From: Bradyrhizobium liaoningense
GTDB taxonomy: Bacteria > Pseudomonadota > Alphaproteobacteria > Rhizobiales > Xanthobacteraceae
Assembly: GCF_018130955.1 (NCBI RefSeq)
Contig: NZ_JAFCJM010000004.1
Span: 124,001 to 188,000, forward strand
Length of the DNA stretch: 64,000 nucleotides
Direction: 5' to 3'
Part shown: piece after piece, positions 34,595-43,890 of the stretch
Layout of the letters: each line of letters starts with the position of its first letter
Position numbering within the stretch: position 1 is the first letter of the stretch
Made by a program: the position numbers and the translations under genes
Notes under the pieces: model-generated
Databases searched by the model: none
The model's input: only the letters and a program-made list of their open reading frames with translations
What the model was told of the DNA's origin: nothing

Positions 34595-34840
34595 ACAGCA
34601 CTATCAGTTGAGAATCCTAAACAATTGGAAAGCTTTGCGGCCATTCCGGAAGCCCCTCCGGAAGGGCATCGCGGCGCACAGGTCGATCAGCGTGCATGGG
34701 TGTTGCGATGCCCGCTGACCGAGCATTGCCGTGGCCGCGCAAATCGGACTGTCGCGAACGGTTCTAAACTGCAGGCCCGGCGTTTCGGTTGTCAGGGGAA
34801 TGGACGTCGTCCATATCAGCGCCCGCAAATTCGGGAGCGC

Positions 34841-35083
34841 ATGATGGATGAACTGAACGGCAAGATGATCGCGTGTCAGATTCTGATCACAGGACTGATC
34901 GCGCGCGTCGCCAATGAGCAACGCGATCCTCTCGCCTTTCTCACCGACTTCCGCGACGAGATCAGAGCGGTCGTCAACGGCGTCAACATCGCGGGCCTCG
35001 ACAACAGCGATCGCGTGCGATCGGCTGCGCGGCAGACCGTGGACGAGTTGTTTTCGCTGATGAAGCCGCCGAGCAGTGATTGA
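34841..35083 (+). CDS. Small hypothetical protein
   Basis: A soluble 80-residue protein, mostly helical (CQILITGLIARVANEQRDPLAFLTDFRDEI, then SAARQTVDELFSLM). ATG at 34841 or 34844 follows CGGGAG; the first is listed. No family is recognised. It stands alone between the divergent efflux operon and the iron-uptake operon. Confidence 0.62.
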   Translation: MMDELNGKMIACQILITGLIARVANEQRDPLAFLTDFRDEIRAVVNGVNIAGLDNSDRVRSAARQTVDELFSLMKPPSSD

Positions 35084-35126
35084 TCAGCTCGTGCATTCTG
35101 CTTTGCAGGCGCGCGCTGTCTTGCAG

Positions 35127-35190
35127 TTTAGAATGCTTACAAACGATAGTTTAGAACGGTTTCAAACTACTGTTTTAGAATCGTTTTGAT
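35127..35190. promoter_or_regulatory. Three phased Irr/ICE-like motifs
   Basis: TTTAGAA occurs at 35127, 35150 and 35174, each beginning a 17-base imperfect palindrome (for example TTTAGAACGGTTTCAAA at 35150-35166). The starts are 23 and 24 bases apart, about two helical turns. They resemble the iron control element bound by Irr in rhizobia and sit 126-189 bases before the receptor ATG. Confidence 0.6.
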
Positions 35191-35315
35191 CTGGATCGAT
35201 TCAAGAATATTCGCAGCCCCTTTGCGTTGACCCGACTTTTTGCGGTCGATAACCAACGCCCAACGCTCGTTGCAAGTGGGACGCACGAGCGACTTGAAAA
35301 TTGGGGCGTGTTGAA

Positions 35316-37724
35316 ATGGGGCAGGCAGTTGCACCGAAGTCGCTGCGTTCGATCGCGACGTTCGAGTTGCTGGATGAAAAATTCGACGCAGGATCCGCAA
35401 AGGCCGTATCGGCTTTTGCCGGCCTGATCGCGGTGGCGTCGTTCTCGGGTACTGCGGAAGCGCAGCAATCGAATCTGCCGCCGGTCGCGGTCGACGCGCC
35501 GGTCGAACGTCCGCGTCCTGCCGCCTCAAAACCGTCGGCGGAGCAGATTCGCGCGCGCAACGCGCTCAGGCGCGCGGCCCAGCGTCAGCAGACGACGCAG
35601 GCGCCGGTGCCGTTTCCCAACGCCGGCGGCCTGCCGGCCGATCGCAACCCGTATGCCGATCCCGTTGCGCCCTACAAGGTCGATCGCGTGCAGGCATCGG
35701 GAAAGTTTCCCGAGCCGCTGCTCAACACGCCGAAGACCATCACCGTGCTCAGCAAGGAAGTGCTGGCGGACAAGAACATCACCACCCTGAAGGAGATCGG
35801 ACGCTCCACCGCGGGCGTGACGCTGGGCTCGGGTGAGGGCGGCAACGCGTTCGGCGACCGCTTCTTCATCCGCGGCTTCGATGCGCGCAACGACGTGTTC
35901 GTCGACGGCATTCGCGATCCCGCGGTCTCGATCCGCGAAAACTTCTTCACCGAGCAGATCGAGATTTTGCGCGGCCCGGCCTCGTCCTACGCAGGCCGCG
36001 GCACCGCAGGCGGCGCGATCAACATCGTGACCAAGCAGGCGGCCGACTACAATTTCACCAATGCCGAGACCACGTTCGGCACCGACATGACCAAGCGCGT
36101 CACGATCGACACCAACCAGGTGATCAATCCGACCTTCTCGGTGCGCACCGGCGGCATGTTCCAGGACGCCAACGTGGCGGGGCGCAACTACGTCACCGAC
36201 AATCGCTGGGGCACCTTCATCTCCACGAAGTACTCGCCGACCACCGACTTCAAGCTCACCACGAACTACGTCCACACCGACCTCAGCGGCCTGCCTGATT
36301 TCGGCGTGCCCTGGTACAAGCAGGGCAACGTGCCCGTCACCGAGGCCGGCATCCCGCGCCAGAACTGGTACGGCTTTATCAACCGCGACTGGCAGACCGC
36401 GCGGCAGGATTTTGGCACGCTCACGCTCGAGTATAAGCCCACCGACAACATCACGCTGAACAGCCGGACCCGCGGCGAGCACTCGCTGCTGGCCTATATC
36501 GGCACGCTGCCGCAGCAGCCGAATACGACCAGCCCCAATCCCTTGCTCTGGACGTTCACGGCGAGCGCACAGAGCCGCAACCAGTGGGTCGACGTCTGGG
36601 CGAACCAGGAAGACGCCACCTTCAAGTTCGATACCGGATCGGTCAAGCACACGGCCGTGGTCGGGCTGGAAGTCGCCAATGAGCGCGTCGGGATCGGCCG
36701 CTACACCGGCCTTTCATCGGAGGCATTCGGCACCGGGTTCAACAGCAATGGCGCTTTGACGCTCCAGAACATCTATTCGCCGGGCTACACATTCACCCCC
36801 GGCCCGTTCTACCCCGTGCTGACCGGCGATCCGACCCGGTACGATGTCGACAGCAAGGCCGTCTATGTCCTCGATACCGCGAATTGGGAGGACAAGATCA
36901 TCGTGAACGGCGGCATTCGCTATGACGGCTACGACCTGAAGTCATCGGTTGCTGCGAAATCGTCCACGGTGAACTCGGATTTCGTCAACTACAACGGCGG
37001 CATCGTCTTCAAGCCGGTGCCGATCGGAAGCCTCTACGCTGCCTACGCGACCTCAACCAATCCGTTCGGCTCCGAACTCGACGGCACCGCGGCAGATTAC
37101 GGCGGAGCTGTCCCGGGCGGCGTCGTCCTCGGGCCCGAGCGCAACAAGGCCGCGGAGGTCGGCACCAAATGGGAGCTGTTCGATCGTCACCTGTTGGTGA
37201 GCGGTGCGCTGTTCCAGACCGAGAAGGACAATGCCCGCGAGACGGTCGCCGGCAACCTGACGTCCGGCGCGGCCTACAAGATTCGCGGTATCGACATCGA
37301 GGCCAGCGGCAATCTGACCGATCGTTGGAGCATGTTCGGTGGCATCGTGCTGATGCAGTCGCAGGTGACGAAGAGCTACACTGCCTCCAATATCGGCCTG
37401 CCGCTCGCCAACGTCGCGCACCAATCGTTCAGCCTGCTCTCCAAGTACAAGTTCGACGGCGATTGGGAGGTCGGCGGCCAGGCGGTGTTCCGCTCGAAGG
37501 TGTTTGGCGGCACCTTCGGCGCCAACACCGGTACGCTGATCCCGAGCTACTGGCGCTTCGATGCGTTCGTCGAGAAGAAGATCGACAAGAACTGGACCAT
37601 GAAGTTCTACGCGCAAAACCTCACCAACAAGCTCTATTACGACACGCTCTATCGCAGCGCGACGCCATTCGTCGCGGTCGCGCCAGGGCGGGCGTTCTAC
37701 GTCGTCACCACCGCGAAGTTCTGA
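35316..37724 (+). CDS. TonB-dependent siderophore receptor (Fiu/catecholate type)
   Basis: An 802-residue outer-membrane receptor. The N-terminal extension has a signal-like hydrophobic run ending EAQQ (about residue 50), a candidate TonB box ([10 protein letters not shown]) and an Arg/Pro/Gln linker. The plug domain follows ([78 protein letters not shown]). The C-terminal 22-strand barrel ends with the final Phe of [11 protein letters not shown] 35316 was chosen; a TTG at 35301 is possible. It heads the operon with a PiuC-type dioxygenase, as fiu and ybiX do in E. coli, and with its own ExbB-ExbD-TonB. Confidence 0.93.
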   Translation: MGQAVAPKSLRSIATFELLDEKFDAGSAKAVSAFAGLIAVASFSGTAEAQQSNLPPVAVDAPVERPRPAASKPSAEQIRARNALRRAAQRQQTTQAPVPFPNAGGLPADRNPYADPVAPYKVDRVQASGKFPEPLLNTPKTITVLSKEVLADKNITTLKEIGRSTAGVTLGSGEGGNAFGDRFFIRGFDARNDVFVDGIRDPAVSIRENFFTEQIEILRGPASSYAGRGTAGGAINIVTKQAADYNFTNAETTFGTDMTKRVTIDTNQVINPTFSVRTGGMFQDANVAGRNYVTDNRWGTFISTKYSPTTDFKLTTNYVHTDLSGLPDFGVPWYKQGNVPVTEAGIPRQNWYGFINRDWQTARQDFGTLTLEYKPTDNITLNSRTRGEHSLLAYIGTLPQQPNTTSPNPLLWTFTASAQSRNQWVDVWANQEDATFKFDTGSVKHTAVVGLEVANERVGIGRYTGLSSEAFGTGFNSNGALTLQNIYSPGYTFTPGPFYPVLTGDPTRYDVDSKAVYVLDTANWEDKIIVNGGIRYDGYDLKSSVAAKSSTVNSDFVNYNGGIVFKPVPIGSLYAAYATSTNPFGSELDGTAADYGGAVPGGVVLGPERNKAAEVGTKWELFDRHLLVSGALFQTEKDNARETVAGNLTSGAAYKIRGIDIEASGNLTDRWSMFGGIVLMQSQVTKSYTASNIGLPLANVAHQSFSLLSKYKFDGDWEVGGQAVFRSKVFGGTFGANTGTLIPSYWRFDAFVEKKIDKNWTMKFYAQNLTNKLYYDTLYRSATPFVAVAPGRAFYVVTTAKF

Positions 37725-37726
37725 TC

Positions 37727-38416
37727 ATGCTGACATGCGTACCGGGCGTCCTGAGCAAACATGATGTGGCGGAGTTCCGCCGCATCATGGACGCCAGCGA
37801 GTGGGAAGACGGCCGTTCCACGGCCGGCGCGCAATCGGCCATGGTCAAGCGCAACGAGCAATTGCCGCCGGATGGCGAGGTCGCGCGAAAACTCGGCAAC
37901 CGGATCATCTCGGCGCTGACGTCGAATCCGCAGTTCCTGTCGGCGGCGATCCCACTGCAGATCTTCCCGCCGCTGTTCAACCGCTATGCGGCGAGCGGCG
38001 GGCATCATTTCGGCCTCCACGTCGACAATGCGATCCGCGGTGATCGGCTGACCGGGCTTCGCATCCGCACCGACCTCTCGGTCACGCTGTTCCTGGCGGA
38101 GCCGGAGGAGTACGACGGTGGCGAACTTGTGATCGAGGACACCTACGGTTCGCACGAAGTGAAGTTGCCGGCCGGCGACTGCGTGCTTTATCCCTCGACC
38201 AGCCTGCACCTCGTCACGCCGGTGACGCGGGGCGCAAGGGTCGCGTCTTTCTTCTGGTTGCAGAGCATGATACGGGATGACCAAGCCCGCAGCCTGATCT
38301 ACGACCTCGACACCGCCATCCAGGCGCTGGCGGGGCGGCTTGGACGCGACGACCCCGAAACGGTCAAATTGACGGGTATTTATCACAACCTCATTCGCAG
38401 CTGGGCCGAAGTATGA
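37727..38416 (+). CDS. Fe(II)/2-oxoglutarate-dependent dioxygenase, PiuC/YbiX type
   Basis: A 229-residue PKHD-type hydroxylase. The metal triad is visible as HVD (about residues 101-103) and the His of [10 protein letters not shown] (about 160), with an Arg in [14 protein letters not shown] for 2-oxoglutarate. [10 protein letters not shown] and WEDGRSTAG are typical N-terminal motifs. The family is found next to siderophore receptor genes, as here (2 bp after the receptor stop), and may modify siderophores or the receptor; the substrate is not known. The stop overlaps exbB by ATGA. Confidence 0.92.
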   Translation: MLTCVPGVLSKHDVAEFRRIMDASEWEDGRSTAGAQSAMVKRNEQLPPDGEVARKLGNRIISALTSNPQFLSAAIPLQIFPPLFNRYAASGGHHFGLHVDNAIRGDRLTGLRIRTDLSVTLFLAEPEEYDGGELVIEDTYGSHEVKLPAGDCVLYPSTSLHLVTPVTRGARVASFFWLQSMIRDDQARSLIYDLDTAIQALAGRLGRDDPETVKLTGIYHNLIRSWAEV

Positions 38417-39336
38417 AGTCGATTTTCCTCCGAGCGAGCCTTGCCGCAGCCCTGGCGCTGGCGGCTGCGTGGCTGGCGCAGCCGGTTGCGGCGCAGCAGC
38501 AAACGGCCCCTCAGGCTCCGCCCGTGACCTCGCAGCCGGCGGCCAATCCGGCGCCGGCGCCAGCGGCGTCTCCGGCTCCGACCGTCGCCGCGCCCGCGGT
38601 TCCGGCGGCTGAGGCGGCTTCTGTGAAATCGACCGCGCCCCTGATGAAGGAGCTGTCGCCCTGGTCGATGTTCATGTCGGCGGACGTCGTCGTGAAGGCC
38701 GTCATGATCGGGCTCGCCTTCGCGTCACTCGTGACCTGGACCGTCTTCATTGCGAAGTCGATCGAGCTGTCGGTCATGCAGCGCAAGCTGCGTTCGGCTC
38801 TGAAGAAGATCGCCGAGTCCAGGTCGCTTGCCGAGGCGCAGTTTGCGCTCGGCACCAAGGAGGGCATTTTGCCGTCCTTGCTCGCGGCCGCCATGCGCGA
38901 GGCGCGGATGTCGGCGGGCATCTCCAGCGATGCCGGTATCAAGGAACGCGCGGCCTCGAGCTTTGCCGAGATCGTGCGAGCGGAGTCGCGACGCATCCGC
39001 ATCGGCATGGGCGTGCTTGCGACCATCGGCGCGACGTCGCCCTTTGTCGGCCTGTTCGGAACCGTCTGGGGCATCATGAACAGCTTCATCGGCATCTCGA
39101 AGTCGCAGACGACGAATCTCGCGGTCGTCGCGCCCGGCATCGCCGAAGCCTTGCTCGCCACCGCGATCGGCCTCGTCGCGGCGATCCCGGCCGTCATTAT
39201 CTACAATCACTTCTCGCGCCTGACGAAGGGCTATCTCGAGCTCGTCAATCGCGCCTCGGGAGTGTCGGCGCGCCTGTTGTCGAGGGATCTCGACCGCAGC
39301 CATGGCAGCGTGCATTCGCGCGCAGCGGCGGAGTAG
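38413..39336 (+). CDS. exbB: TonB-system protein ExbB
   Basis: A 307-residue inner-membrane protein of the MotA/TolQ/ExbB family, the proton-channel scaffold that energises TonB. A signal peptide (to about AAQQQ, residue 30) is followed by a Pro/Ala linker and three membrane helices (about 95-117, 198-222, 245-265). The conserved [20 protein letters not shown] motif and the final [17 protein letters not shown] region are present. The N-terminal extension of ~80 residues is normal for alphaproteobacterial ExbB. Confidence 0.94.
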   Translation: MKSIFLRASLAAALALAAAWLAQPVAAQQQTAPQAPPVTSQPAANPAPAPAASPAPTVAAPAVPAAEAASVKSTAPLMKELSPWSMFMSADVVVKAVMIGLAFASLVTWTVFIAKSIELSVMQRKLRSALKKIAESRSLAEAQFALGTKEGILPSLLAAAMREARMSAGISSDAGIKERAASSFAEIVRAESRRIRIGMGVLATIGATSPFVGLFGTVWGIMNSFIGISKSQTTNLAVVAPGIAEALLATAIGLVAAIPAVIIYNHFSRLTKGYLELVNRASGVSARLLSRDLDRSHGSVHSRAAAE

Positions 39337-39339
39337 GCG

Positions 39340-39813
39340 ATGGGCGCTTCGATCGCCGATAACGATCTGGACGACGATGCGGACTTCGCCGAGACGCACG
39401 AGATCAACGTCACGCCCTTCATCGACGTCATGCTGGTGCTCTTGATCATCTTCATGGTCGCCGCACCGCTGTCGACGGTCGATCTGCCCGTGGACCTGCC
39501 GACCTCGAGCGCGACGCCGCAGAAGAAGCCGGACAAGCCGACCTATGTCAGCATCAAGTCCGATCTGACGCTGGCGATCGGCGAGGATCCGGTCCGGCGC
39601 GCCGAGCTGGTCACCGCGCTCGATGGCCTCGCCGACATGACCAAGGACAAATACGTCTTCCTGCGTGCCGACAAGTCCGTGCCCTATGGCGAGCTGATGG
39701 GCATCATGGAGATTCTGCGTTCGGGGGGGTATTCTAAGGTCAAGCTGGTTGCCCTCGAAGGGGTGCCGGCTGGAGCTGCACCGGCTCCGGCGGCGGAAGC
39801 CGCAAAGCCGTAA
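39340..39813 (+). CDS. exbD: TonB-system protein ExbD
   Basis: A 157-residue single-helix protein of the ExbD/TolR family. The cytoplasmic N-terminus runs into EINVTPFIDVMLVLLIIFMV with the conserved Asp in TPFID that carries protons. A periplasmic domain ends in a short Ala/Pro tail. It starts 3 bp after the exbB stop and belongs to the same operon. Confidence 0.95.
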   Translation: MGASIADNDLDDDADFAETHEINVTPFIDVMLVLLIIFMVAAPLSTVDLPVDLPTSSATPQKKPDKPTYVSIKSDLTLAIGEDPVRRAELVTALDGLADMTKDKYVFLRADKSVPYGELMGIMEILRSGGYSKVKLVALEGVPAGAAPAPAAEAAKP

Positions 39814-39824
39814 GACGCGAAGCC

Positions 39825-40628
39825 ATGTCCGACCTCGAGCACGAGCCAAAGTCACCCAAGCGGCTATGGATCGCCGCCGCCGTGACAGCGCTTGCGCTGC
39901 ATCTCGGCGGCGCGGCGCTTGCAATCGCCCATCTGCCGTCCAATGATGGCAATGATGGCCTGGGCGCGAGCGGCGCGGAATTCGCAGTCGAGATGGCCTC
40001 GCCCAAGGTGGTCGACTACGACCTGCCCCCCGGACCCGACACCGAGGCCGCACAGGAATCGCCGCAACTGACCGAGCAGAAAGCGGAGGTCAAGGAAACC
40101 GAGCTTCCGAAGGACCGGCCGAACGAGGCGGAAGATCCCGACCGGATCGTCACCCAGAACGACTCCAAGAAACCGAAGGAAGATGAGCCGAAGGTCGCCG
40201 CGATCGAGACCCCAGCGTCGGACGAGTCCCATGCCCAGCTCGAGACGGCCCGGCAAACGCTCGACGAGAATGCGCGCGAGTCCGACAAGGCCAAGGCGCC
40301 GGTGATCGGCATCGGCAAGGACGCGTTGCAGCTCACCGCCGAGTGGGGCCGCAAGATCAGCGCCTATTTCCAGCAGCACTTGCGCTATCCCAAGGAAAAG
40401 AAGGGCAAGGCGACGGTGACCGTGAGCGTGGTCCTCAACCGCCGCGGCAACATCGTTTCGGTCGAGATCGCCGAATCCTCCGGCGATCAGGCCTACGACC
40501 GCGAGGCGATCTCCATGGTCCGGCGCTCCGACCCGGTGCCCCAGCCGCCAGCCGCCCTGACCGAGGAGACCTTCAGCTTCAGGCTGCCGGTGATTTTCAG
40601 AGACGAGCAGAAAAAGAAGAACGGTTGA
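39825..40628 (+). CDS. tonB: TonB energy transducer
   Basis: A 267-residue protein with an N-terminal anchor helix (about residues 17-34) carrying the conserved His of ALALHLGGAALA. A long periplasmic spacer rich in Glu, Lys and Pro follows, then a C-terminal TonB domain (KISAYFQQHLRYPKEKKGKATVTVSVVLNRRGNIVSVEIAESSG, FRLPVIF). It transmits the ExbB-ExbD force to the receptor encoded at the start of this operon. Confidence 0.94.
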   Translation: MSDLEHEPKSPKRLWIAAAVTALALHLGGAALAIAHLPSNDGNDGLGASGAEFAVEMASPKVVDYDLPPGPDTEAAQESPQLTEQKAEVKETELPKDRPNEAEDPDRIVTQNDSKKPKEDEPKVAAIETPASDESHAQLETARQTLDENARESDKAKAPVIGIGKDALQLTAEWGRKISAYFQQHLRYPKEKKGKATVTVSVVLNRRGNIVSVEIAESSGDQAYDREAISMVRRSDPVPQPPAALTEETFSFRLPVIFRDEQKKKNG

Positions 40629-40648
40629 GCCGCTGCCGGTCCCGCCGG

Positions 40649-41089
40649 CTATTTCCAGAGCATGCGGATCGCGACGTAGACCACGACCAGGCAGGCAAAA
40701 ATCAGCGCCACCGGAAGCGGCCGCCTTGCGGAGTTCCCGATCGAGTTGCCCCCGAACCGGTTCGACGGCTTGGGCTTGGGCGACGGCCTCCGGAAGGCGG
40801 TAACATTGTCCGTCACCGGCTCGCTGGTCCGCGGACGAACGTCAGGCGGAGTTCCGCCGCCACCCATCTCGGCATAATAGGCCTTGTAGACCTCGGTGAT
40901 AGTGGCCTCGGTCGCGTCATCCTCGCCCATCCGCTCCAGAAGCGTCTTGTAGCCCGCGAGGAAATTCTGGGCCTCGGGCGGTAATGCCGAAAAGCCATTG
41001 AGCTTCGCCATCATCTTCCAGGTGGCAAAATCGGCGCGGGCGCGGGTGTCGGCCCGTCGCGCGATCAGCATGTCGGCAGCTTTGACCAA
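40649..41089 (-). CDS. Conserved hypothetical protein with C-terminal membrane anchor
   Basis: A 146-residue protein: a helical N-terminal domain (about 1-75: FATWKMMAKLNGFSALPPEAQNFLAGYKTLLERMG), a Pro/Arg/Ser-rich linker, and a C-terminal hydrophobic helix (VALIFACLVVVYVAIRMLW). The start is uncertain: ATG 41071 gives 140 residues, TTG 41089 gives 146. The coding-like frame continues upstream to a stop at 41129-41131. No family is recognised. It is convergent with tonB. Confidence 0.6.
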   Translation of the reverse strand: MVKAADMLIARRADTRARADFATWKMMAKLNGFSALPPEAQNFLAGYKTLLERMGEDDATEATITEVYKAYYAEMGGGGTPPDVRPRTSEPVTDNVTAFRRPSPKPKPSNRFGGNSIGNSARRPLPVALIFACLVVVYVAIRMLWK

Positions 41090-41137
41090 ATTGGCCTCGG
41101 GCCCTTCGGGTGTGGCGTCAAAATCCAGTCACTTCAA

Positions 41138-41845
41138 CTACGCATTGCCGGTCAGGAGGAGAACCACCTGAATCACATATCCGGTCAACGTTCGCAGTAT
41201 TGCAGAAATAACATCAAGATTTAGACCGAACTGCGAACCGGCCAGCGGCAGCAGGATCAGGAGCCCGATCAGGATCAGCATGCCGAACGGCTCGAGCCGC
41301 GCCAGCGGCAGAGCGAGCGGTCGGGGCAAGAGGCCGACCGCGACCCGTCCACCGTCGAGCGGCGGTATCGGCATCATGTTGAAGACCGCCAGCACCGCGT
41401 TGATCAAGAGCGCGTTCTTGAGATTGTCGGCGATCCACTTTGCGGAGGTCGCCGGCGCCAAGGGCAGGGCGTGAAAGGCCAGCGCCGCCGCGAGCGCCAG
41501 CAAAATGTTGGTGGCGGGGCCGGCGAGCGCCACCCAGACCATGTCGAGCTTGGGATTGTTGAGGTTGCGAAAATTGACCGGCACCGGCTTGGCGTAGCCG
41601 AACAGGAACGGCGAATGCGCGAATAGCAGCATCGCCGGCAGCAGCACGGTGCCGAACGGGTCGATGTGCCGCAGCGGGTTGAAGCTGACGCGGCCGAGCT
41701 GCCAGGCCGTGTTGTCGCCGAGCTGATGCGCCACGAAACCGTGCGCGGCCTCGTGGAAGGTGATGGCGATCACCAGCGGCAAGACCCAGACGGACAGATC
41801 GTAAAGGGTGATATTCACGCGATAAGGATTCCCGGACGCCGGCAC
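41138..41845 (-). CDS. Site-2 protease-like membrane metallopeptidase (M50)
   Basis: A 235-residue polytopic peptidase of the M50B/SpoIVFB-like group. The zinc motif HEAAH is at residues 31-35 in the first helix, and the second motif (NMMPIPPLDGGR) is in a later helix. About five or six helices are predicted. Such enzymes cut transmembrane or membrane-near substrates; the substrate is unknown. The start used is a GTG at 41845. It has no CBS or PDZ domain and no obvious functional link to its neighbours. Confidence 0.9.
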   Translation of the reverse strand: MPASGNPYRVNITLYDLSVWVLPLVIAITFHEAAHGFVAHQLGDNTAWQLGRVSFNPLRHIDPFGTVLLPAMLLFAHSPFLFGYAKPVPVNFRNLNNPKLDMVWVALAGPATNILLALAAALAFHALPLAPATSAKWIADNLKNALLINAVLAVFNMMPIPPLDGGRVAVGLLPRPLALPLARLEPFGMLILIGLLILLPLAGSQFGLNLDVISAILRTLTGYVIQVVLLLTGNA

Positions 41846-41860
41846 CTTAGCACGGCGCGG

Positions 41861-42253
41861 TCACGAGGGAATGGTCGTCGGGTGCTGCGGCAGGCCGTCG
41901 TCGAACTTCAGCCAGTTGAGCTTTTCCTGCACCCAGATGTGCTCTGAAGGTGCAAAGGCGTTGCGGTCATCGAAGGTTGCCAGCGCAACACCCGCGGCGG
42001 AACCGTCGCGCCGCCAGGAGAACAGCCGCGTGCCGCATTGCTTGCAGAACACGCGGTCGATGCGCTCCGACGTCGGATAGCGGCCGGTTTCGCCTTCGAC
42101 TGACAGCGTGGTCTGCGGGAACAGCGCGCGGGCGAAGAACGGCGAGCCCATCGCCTTCTGGCAGTTGCGGCAATGGCAGACGCGAACGTTGAGCGGCTCG
42201 CCTTGCGCCTTGTACCTGACAGCACCGCACAGGCATCCGCCTTCTCTGATCAT
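41861..42253 (-). CDS. GFA (CENP-V/GFA domain) family protein
   Basis: A 130-residue zinc protein of the glutathione-dependent formaldehyde-activating family. The Cys pattern is complete: CLCG (C7, C9), VCHCRNCQ (C26, C28, C31) and FCKQCG. ATG 42253 follows GAGGGCGTC and lies 7 bp after the SDR stop, so it is the last gene of that operon; the GTG at 42274 is less likely. The family's real substrates are mostly unknown. Confidence 0.88.
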   Translation of the reverse strand: MIREGGCLCGAVRYKAQGEPLNVRVCHCRNCQKAMGSPFFARALFPQTTLSVEGETGRYPTSERIDRVFCKQCGTRLFSWRRDGSAAGVALATFDDRNAFAPSEHIWVQEKLNWLKFDDGLPQHPTTIPS

Positions 42254-42260
42254 GACGCCC

Positions 42261-43007
42261 TCAATAGGTGGCACGGCCGCCGGAAATGTCGAACACGGCG
42301 CCGGTGGAAAACCCGCAATCCTCGGACGACAGCCAGGCGACCATCGCGGCCAACTCCTCGACCAGCACGAAGCGGCCCTTCGGAATCTTCGACAGCATGA
42401 AGTCGATGTGCTGCTGGGTGAGCTGATCGAAAATCGCGGTCTTGGCGGCGGCGGGCGTCACCGCGTTGACCAGGATGTCGTGCTGGGCGAGCTCCTTGCC
42501 CAGCGATTTCGTCAGCGCGATCAAGCCGGCCTTTGACGCCGAGTAGTGCGCCGCATTCGGATTGCCTTCCTTGCCGGCGATCGAGGCGATGTTCACGATG
42601 CGCCCGTATTTCTGCTTCAGCATGGCGGGCACGATCGCCTTGCAGCAGATGAAGGGACCGTCGAGATTAATGCGCATCACCTTGCGCCATTCCTCGAGAT
42701 CGGTTTCCCAAACGGTCTTGTTGATGCCGGCAATGCCGGCGTTGTTGACCAGGATGTCGATCTTGCCGAATGCCTTCAGCGTCGCGTCACGCGCGGCATC
42801 GACGGAAGCGGCGTCGGAGACGTCGACCTTGACCACGATCGCGCTGTCGCCGATCGCCTTGGCGGTCTTCTCGGCGAGGGCCTGGTCAAAATCCCAGATC
42901 GCGACCTTTGCGCCTGACGCGACGAAGCGCTCGGCGATGGCTCGACCAAAGCCCTGCGCACCACCGGTGACGACCGCCGCGCGTCCGTTGAGATCGATCT
43001 TGTTCAT
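42261..43007 (-). CDS. SDR-family NAD(P)-dependent dehydrogenase
   Basis: A 248-residue classical short-chain dehydrogenase: TGGAQGFG at 14-21, Asp after the second strand (IWDFD) favouring NAD+, NNAG (about 88-91) and YSASK near 153-157. It lies 16 bp after the second SDR gene in an operon headed by the IlvD/Edd-family dehydratase, so it probably acts on a sugar or sugar acid. It does not match one characterised substrate clearly. ATG 43007 follows GGGGAG; a longer frame to 43118 overlaps its neighbour. Confidence 0.85.
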   Translation of the reverse strand: MNKIDLNGRAAVVTGGAQGFGRAIAERFVASGAKVAIWDFDQALAEKTAKAIGDSAIVVKVDVSDAASVDAARDATLKAFGKIDILVNNAGIAGINKTVWETDLEEWRKVMRINLDGPFICCKAIVPAMLKQKYGRIVNIASIAGKEGNPNAAHYSASKAGLIALTKSLGKELAQHDILVNAVTPAAAKTAIFDQLTQQHIDFMLSKIPKGRFVLVEELAAMVAWLSSEDCGFSTGAVFDISGGRATY

Positions 43008-43023
43008 GCTTGCTCCCCGAGCG

Positions 43024-43755
43024 TCAGAGCATGTAGCCGCCGTCGACGACGAGGTCGACGCCGGTGGTGAACGCGCTTTCGTCGCTCGCGAGATAAATCG
43101 CCATGTTGGCGATTTCATCCGCGGTGCCCAGCCGGCCCATCTTCTGGCGGGAGATGAACATCTCCTTGCCCTGCGGACCCTGGGCGGCGGCGCGGTCGAG
43201 CATCGAGGGGGTCTCGACCGTGCCGGGGCAGATGCTGTTGCAGCGGATGCCCTGCGTGATGAAATCGAGCGCGACCGCGCGCGAGAGTAGCGACACCGCG
43301 GCCTTTGACGCGCTGTAGACGTAGCGGTTGGCCGGCGGCCGCAACGCCGCGCAGGACGAGATGTTGACGATGCTGCCGCCGCCGCCCGCGATCATCGCCG
43401 GCAGAAACGCCCTGATGGTCCGGTGCATGGATTTGACGTTGAGGTCGAACGAAAAATCAAAGTCTTCTTCCGAGCACTCCAAAATGGTGCCGTGGTGGAC
43501 GAAGCCGGCCGCATTGAGCAGGATGTCGATCTTGCCGATGCGCTTGGCGAAGGCGTTGACGTCGGCGGTGTTGCGAACGTCTAGTTTTGCGGTTTCGGCG
43601 ATGCCGTCCTTGGTCAAGGTGGCGATGCCGCCTTCATTGATGTCGGTGGCGATCACGGTTGCGCCCTCACGCGCAAACGCGATGGCGCAGGCTCGACCGA
43701 TGCCTGCCGCGGCAGCGGTGACGACAGCGCGTTTGCCCTTGAGGCGATCTGGCAT
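43024..43755 (-). CDS. SDR dehydrogenase close to BDH2 / 2-keto-3-deoxy-L-fuconate dehydrogenase
   Basis: A 243-residue classical SDR. It shares long blocks with the BDH2/KDF dehydrogenase group: TAAAAGIGRACAIAFAREGA (TGxxxGIG variant), VIATDINE, NAAGFVHHGTIL, YSASK catalytic motif (about 150-154), and ICPGTVETPS. Bacterial members oxidise 2-keto-3-deoxy-L-fuconate, fitting the nearby dehydratase. The human relative acts on hydroxybutyrate, so substrate remains inferred. It is 135 bp downstream of the dehydratase, with an inverted repeat between them. Confidence 0.87.
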   Translation of the reverse strand: MPDRLKGKRAVVTAAAAGIGRACAIAFAREGATVIATDINEGGIATLTKDGIAETAKLDVRNTADVNAFAKRIGKIDILLNAAGFVHHGTILECSEEDFDFSFDLNVKSMHRTIRAFLPAMIAGGGGSIVNISSCAALRPPANRYVYSASKAAVSLLSRAVALDFITQGIRCNSICPGTVETPSMLDRAAAQGPQGKEMFISRQKMGRLGTADEIANMAIYLASDESAFTTGVDLVVDGGYML

Positions 43756-43792
43756 TTTCTTGTTCTCCTCGACTTCTTTATTGCCGTAGCGC

Positions 43793-43880
43793 CGTAGCCC
43801 GGATGGAGCGCCAGCGTAATCCGGGATACCGCGTTCGCGGATGGTGACCCCGGATTGCGCTACGCTCCATCCGGGCTACG
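43793..43880. repeat. RPE/REP-like inverted repeat
   Basis: A 33-base arm (43793-43825, starting CGTAGCCCGGATGGAGC) is nearly the reverse complement of 43849-43880, with about 23 bases between them. This sort of GTAGCCCGGATGGAGCG element is common between genes in Bradyrhizobium relatives. It may end or stabilise the dehydratase message. Confidence 0.8.
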
Positions 43881-43890
43881 CGTAGCTAAC

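Noticed and set aside
35186..35199. Possible fourth FNR/FixK-type box TTGATCTGGATCGA
   Set aside because: One mismatch in the essential TCAA half; it overlaps the third Irr-like motif, and the downstream genes fit iron control better.
40649..41128. N-terminal resemblance to restriction-modification HsdM
   Set aside because: Only a short LVKAAD match; no methylase motifs occur in the 146 residues.
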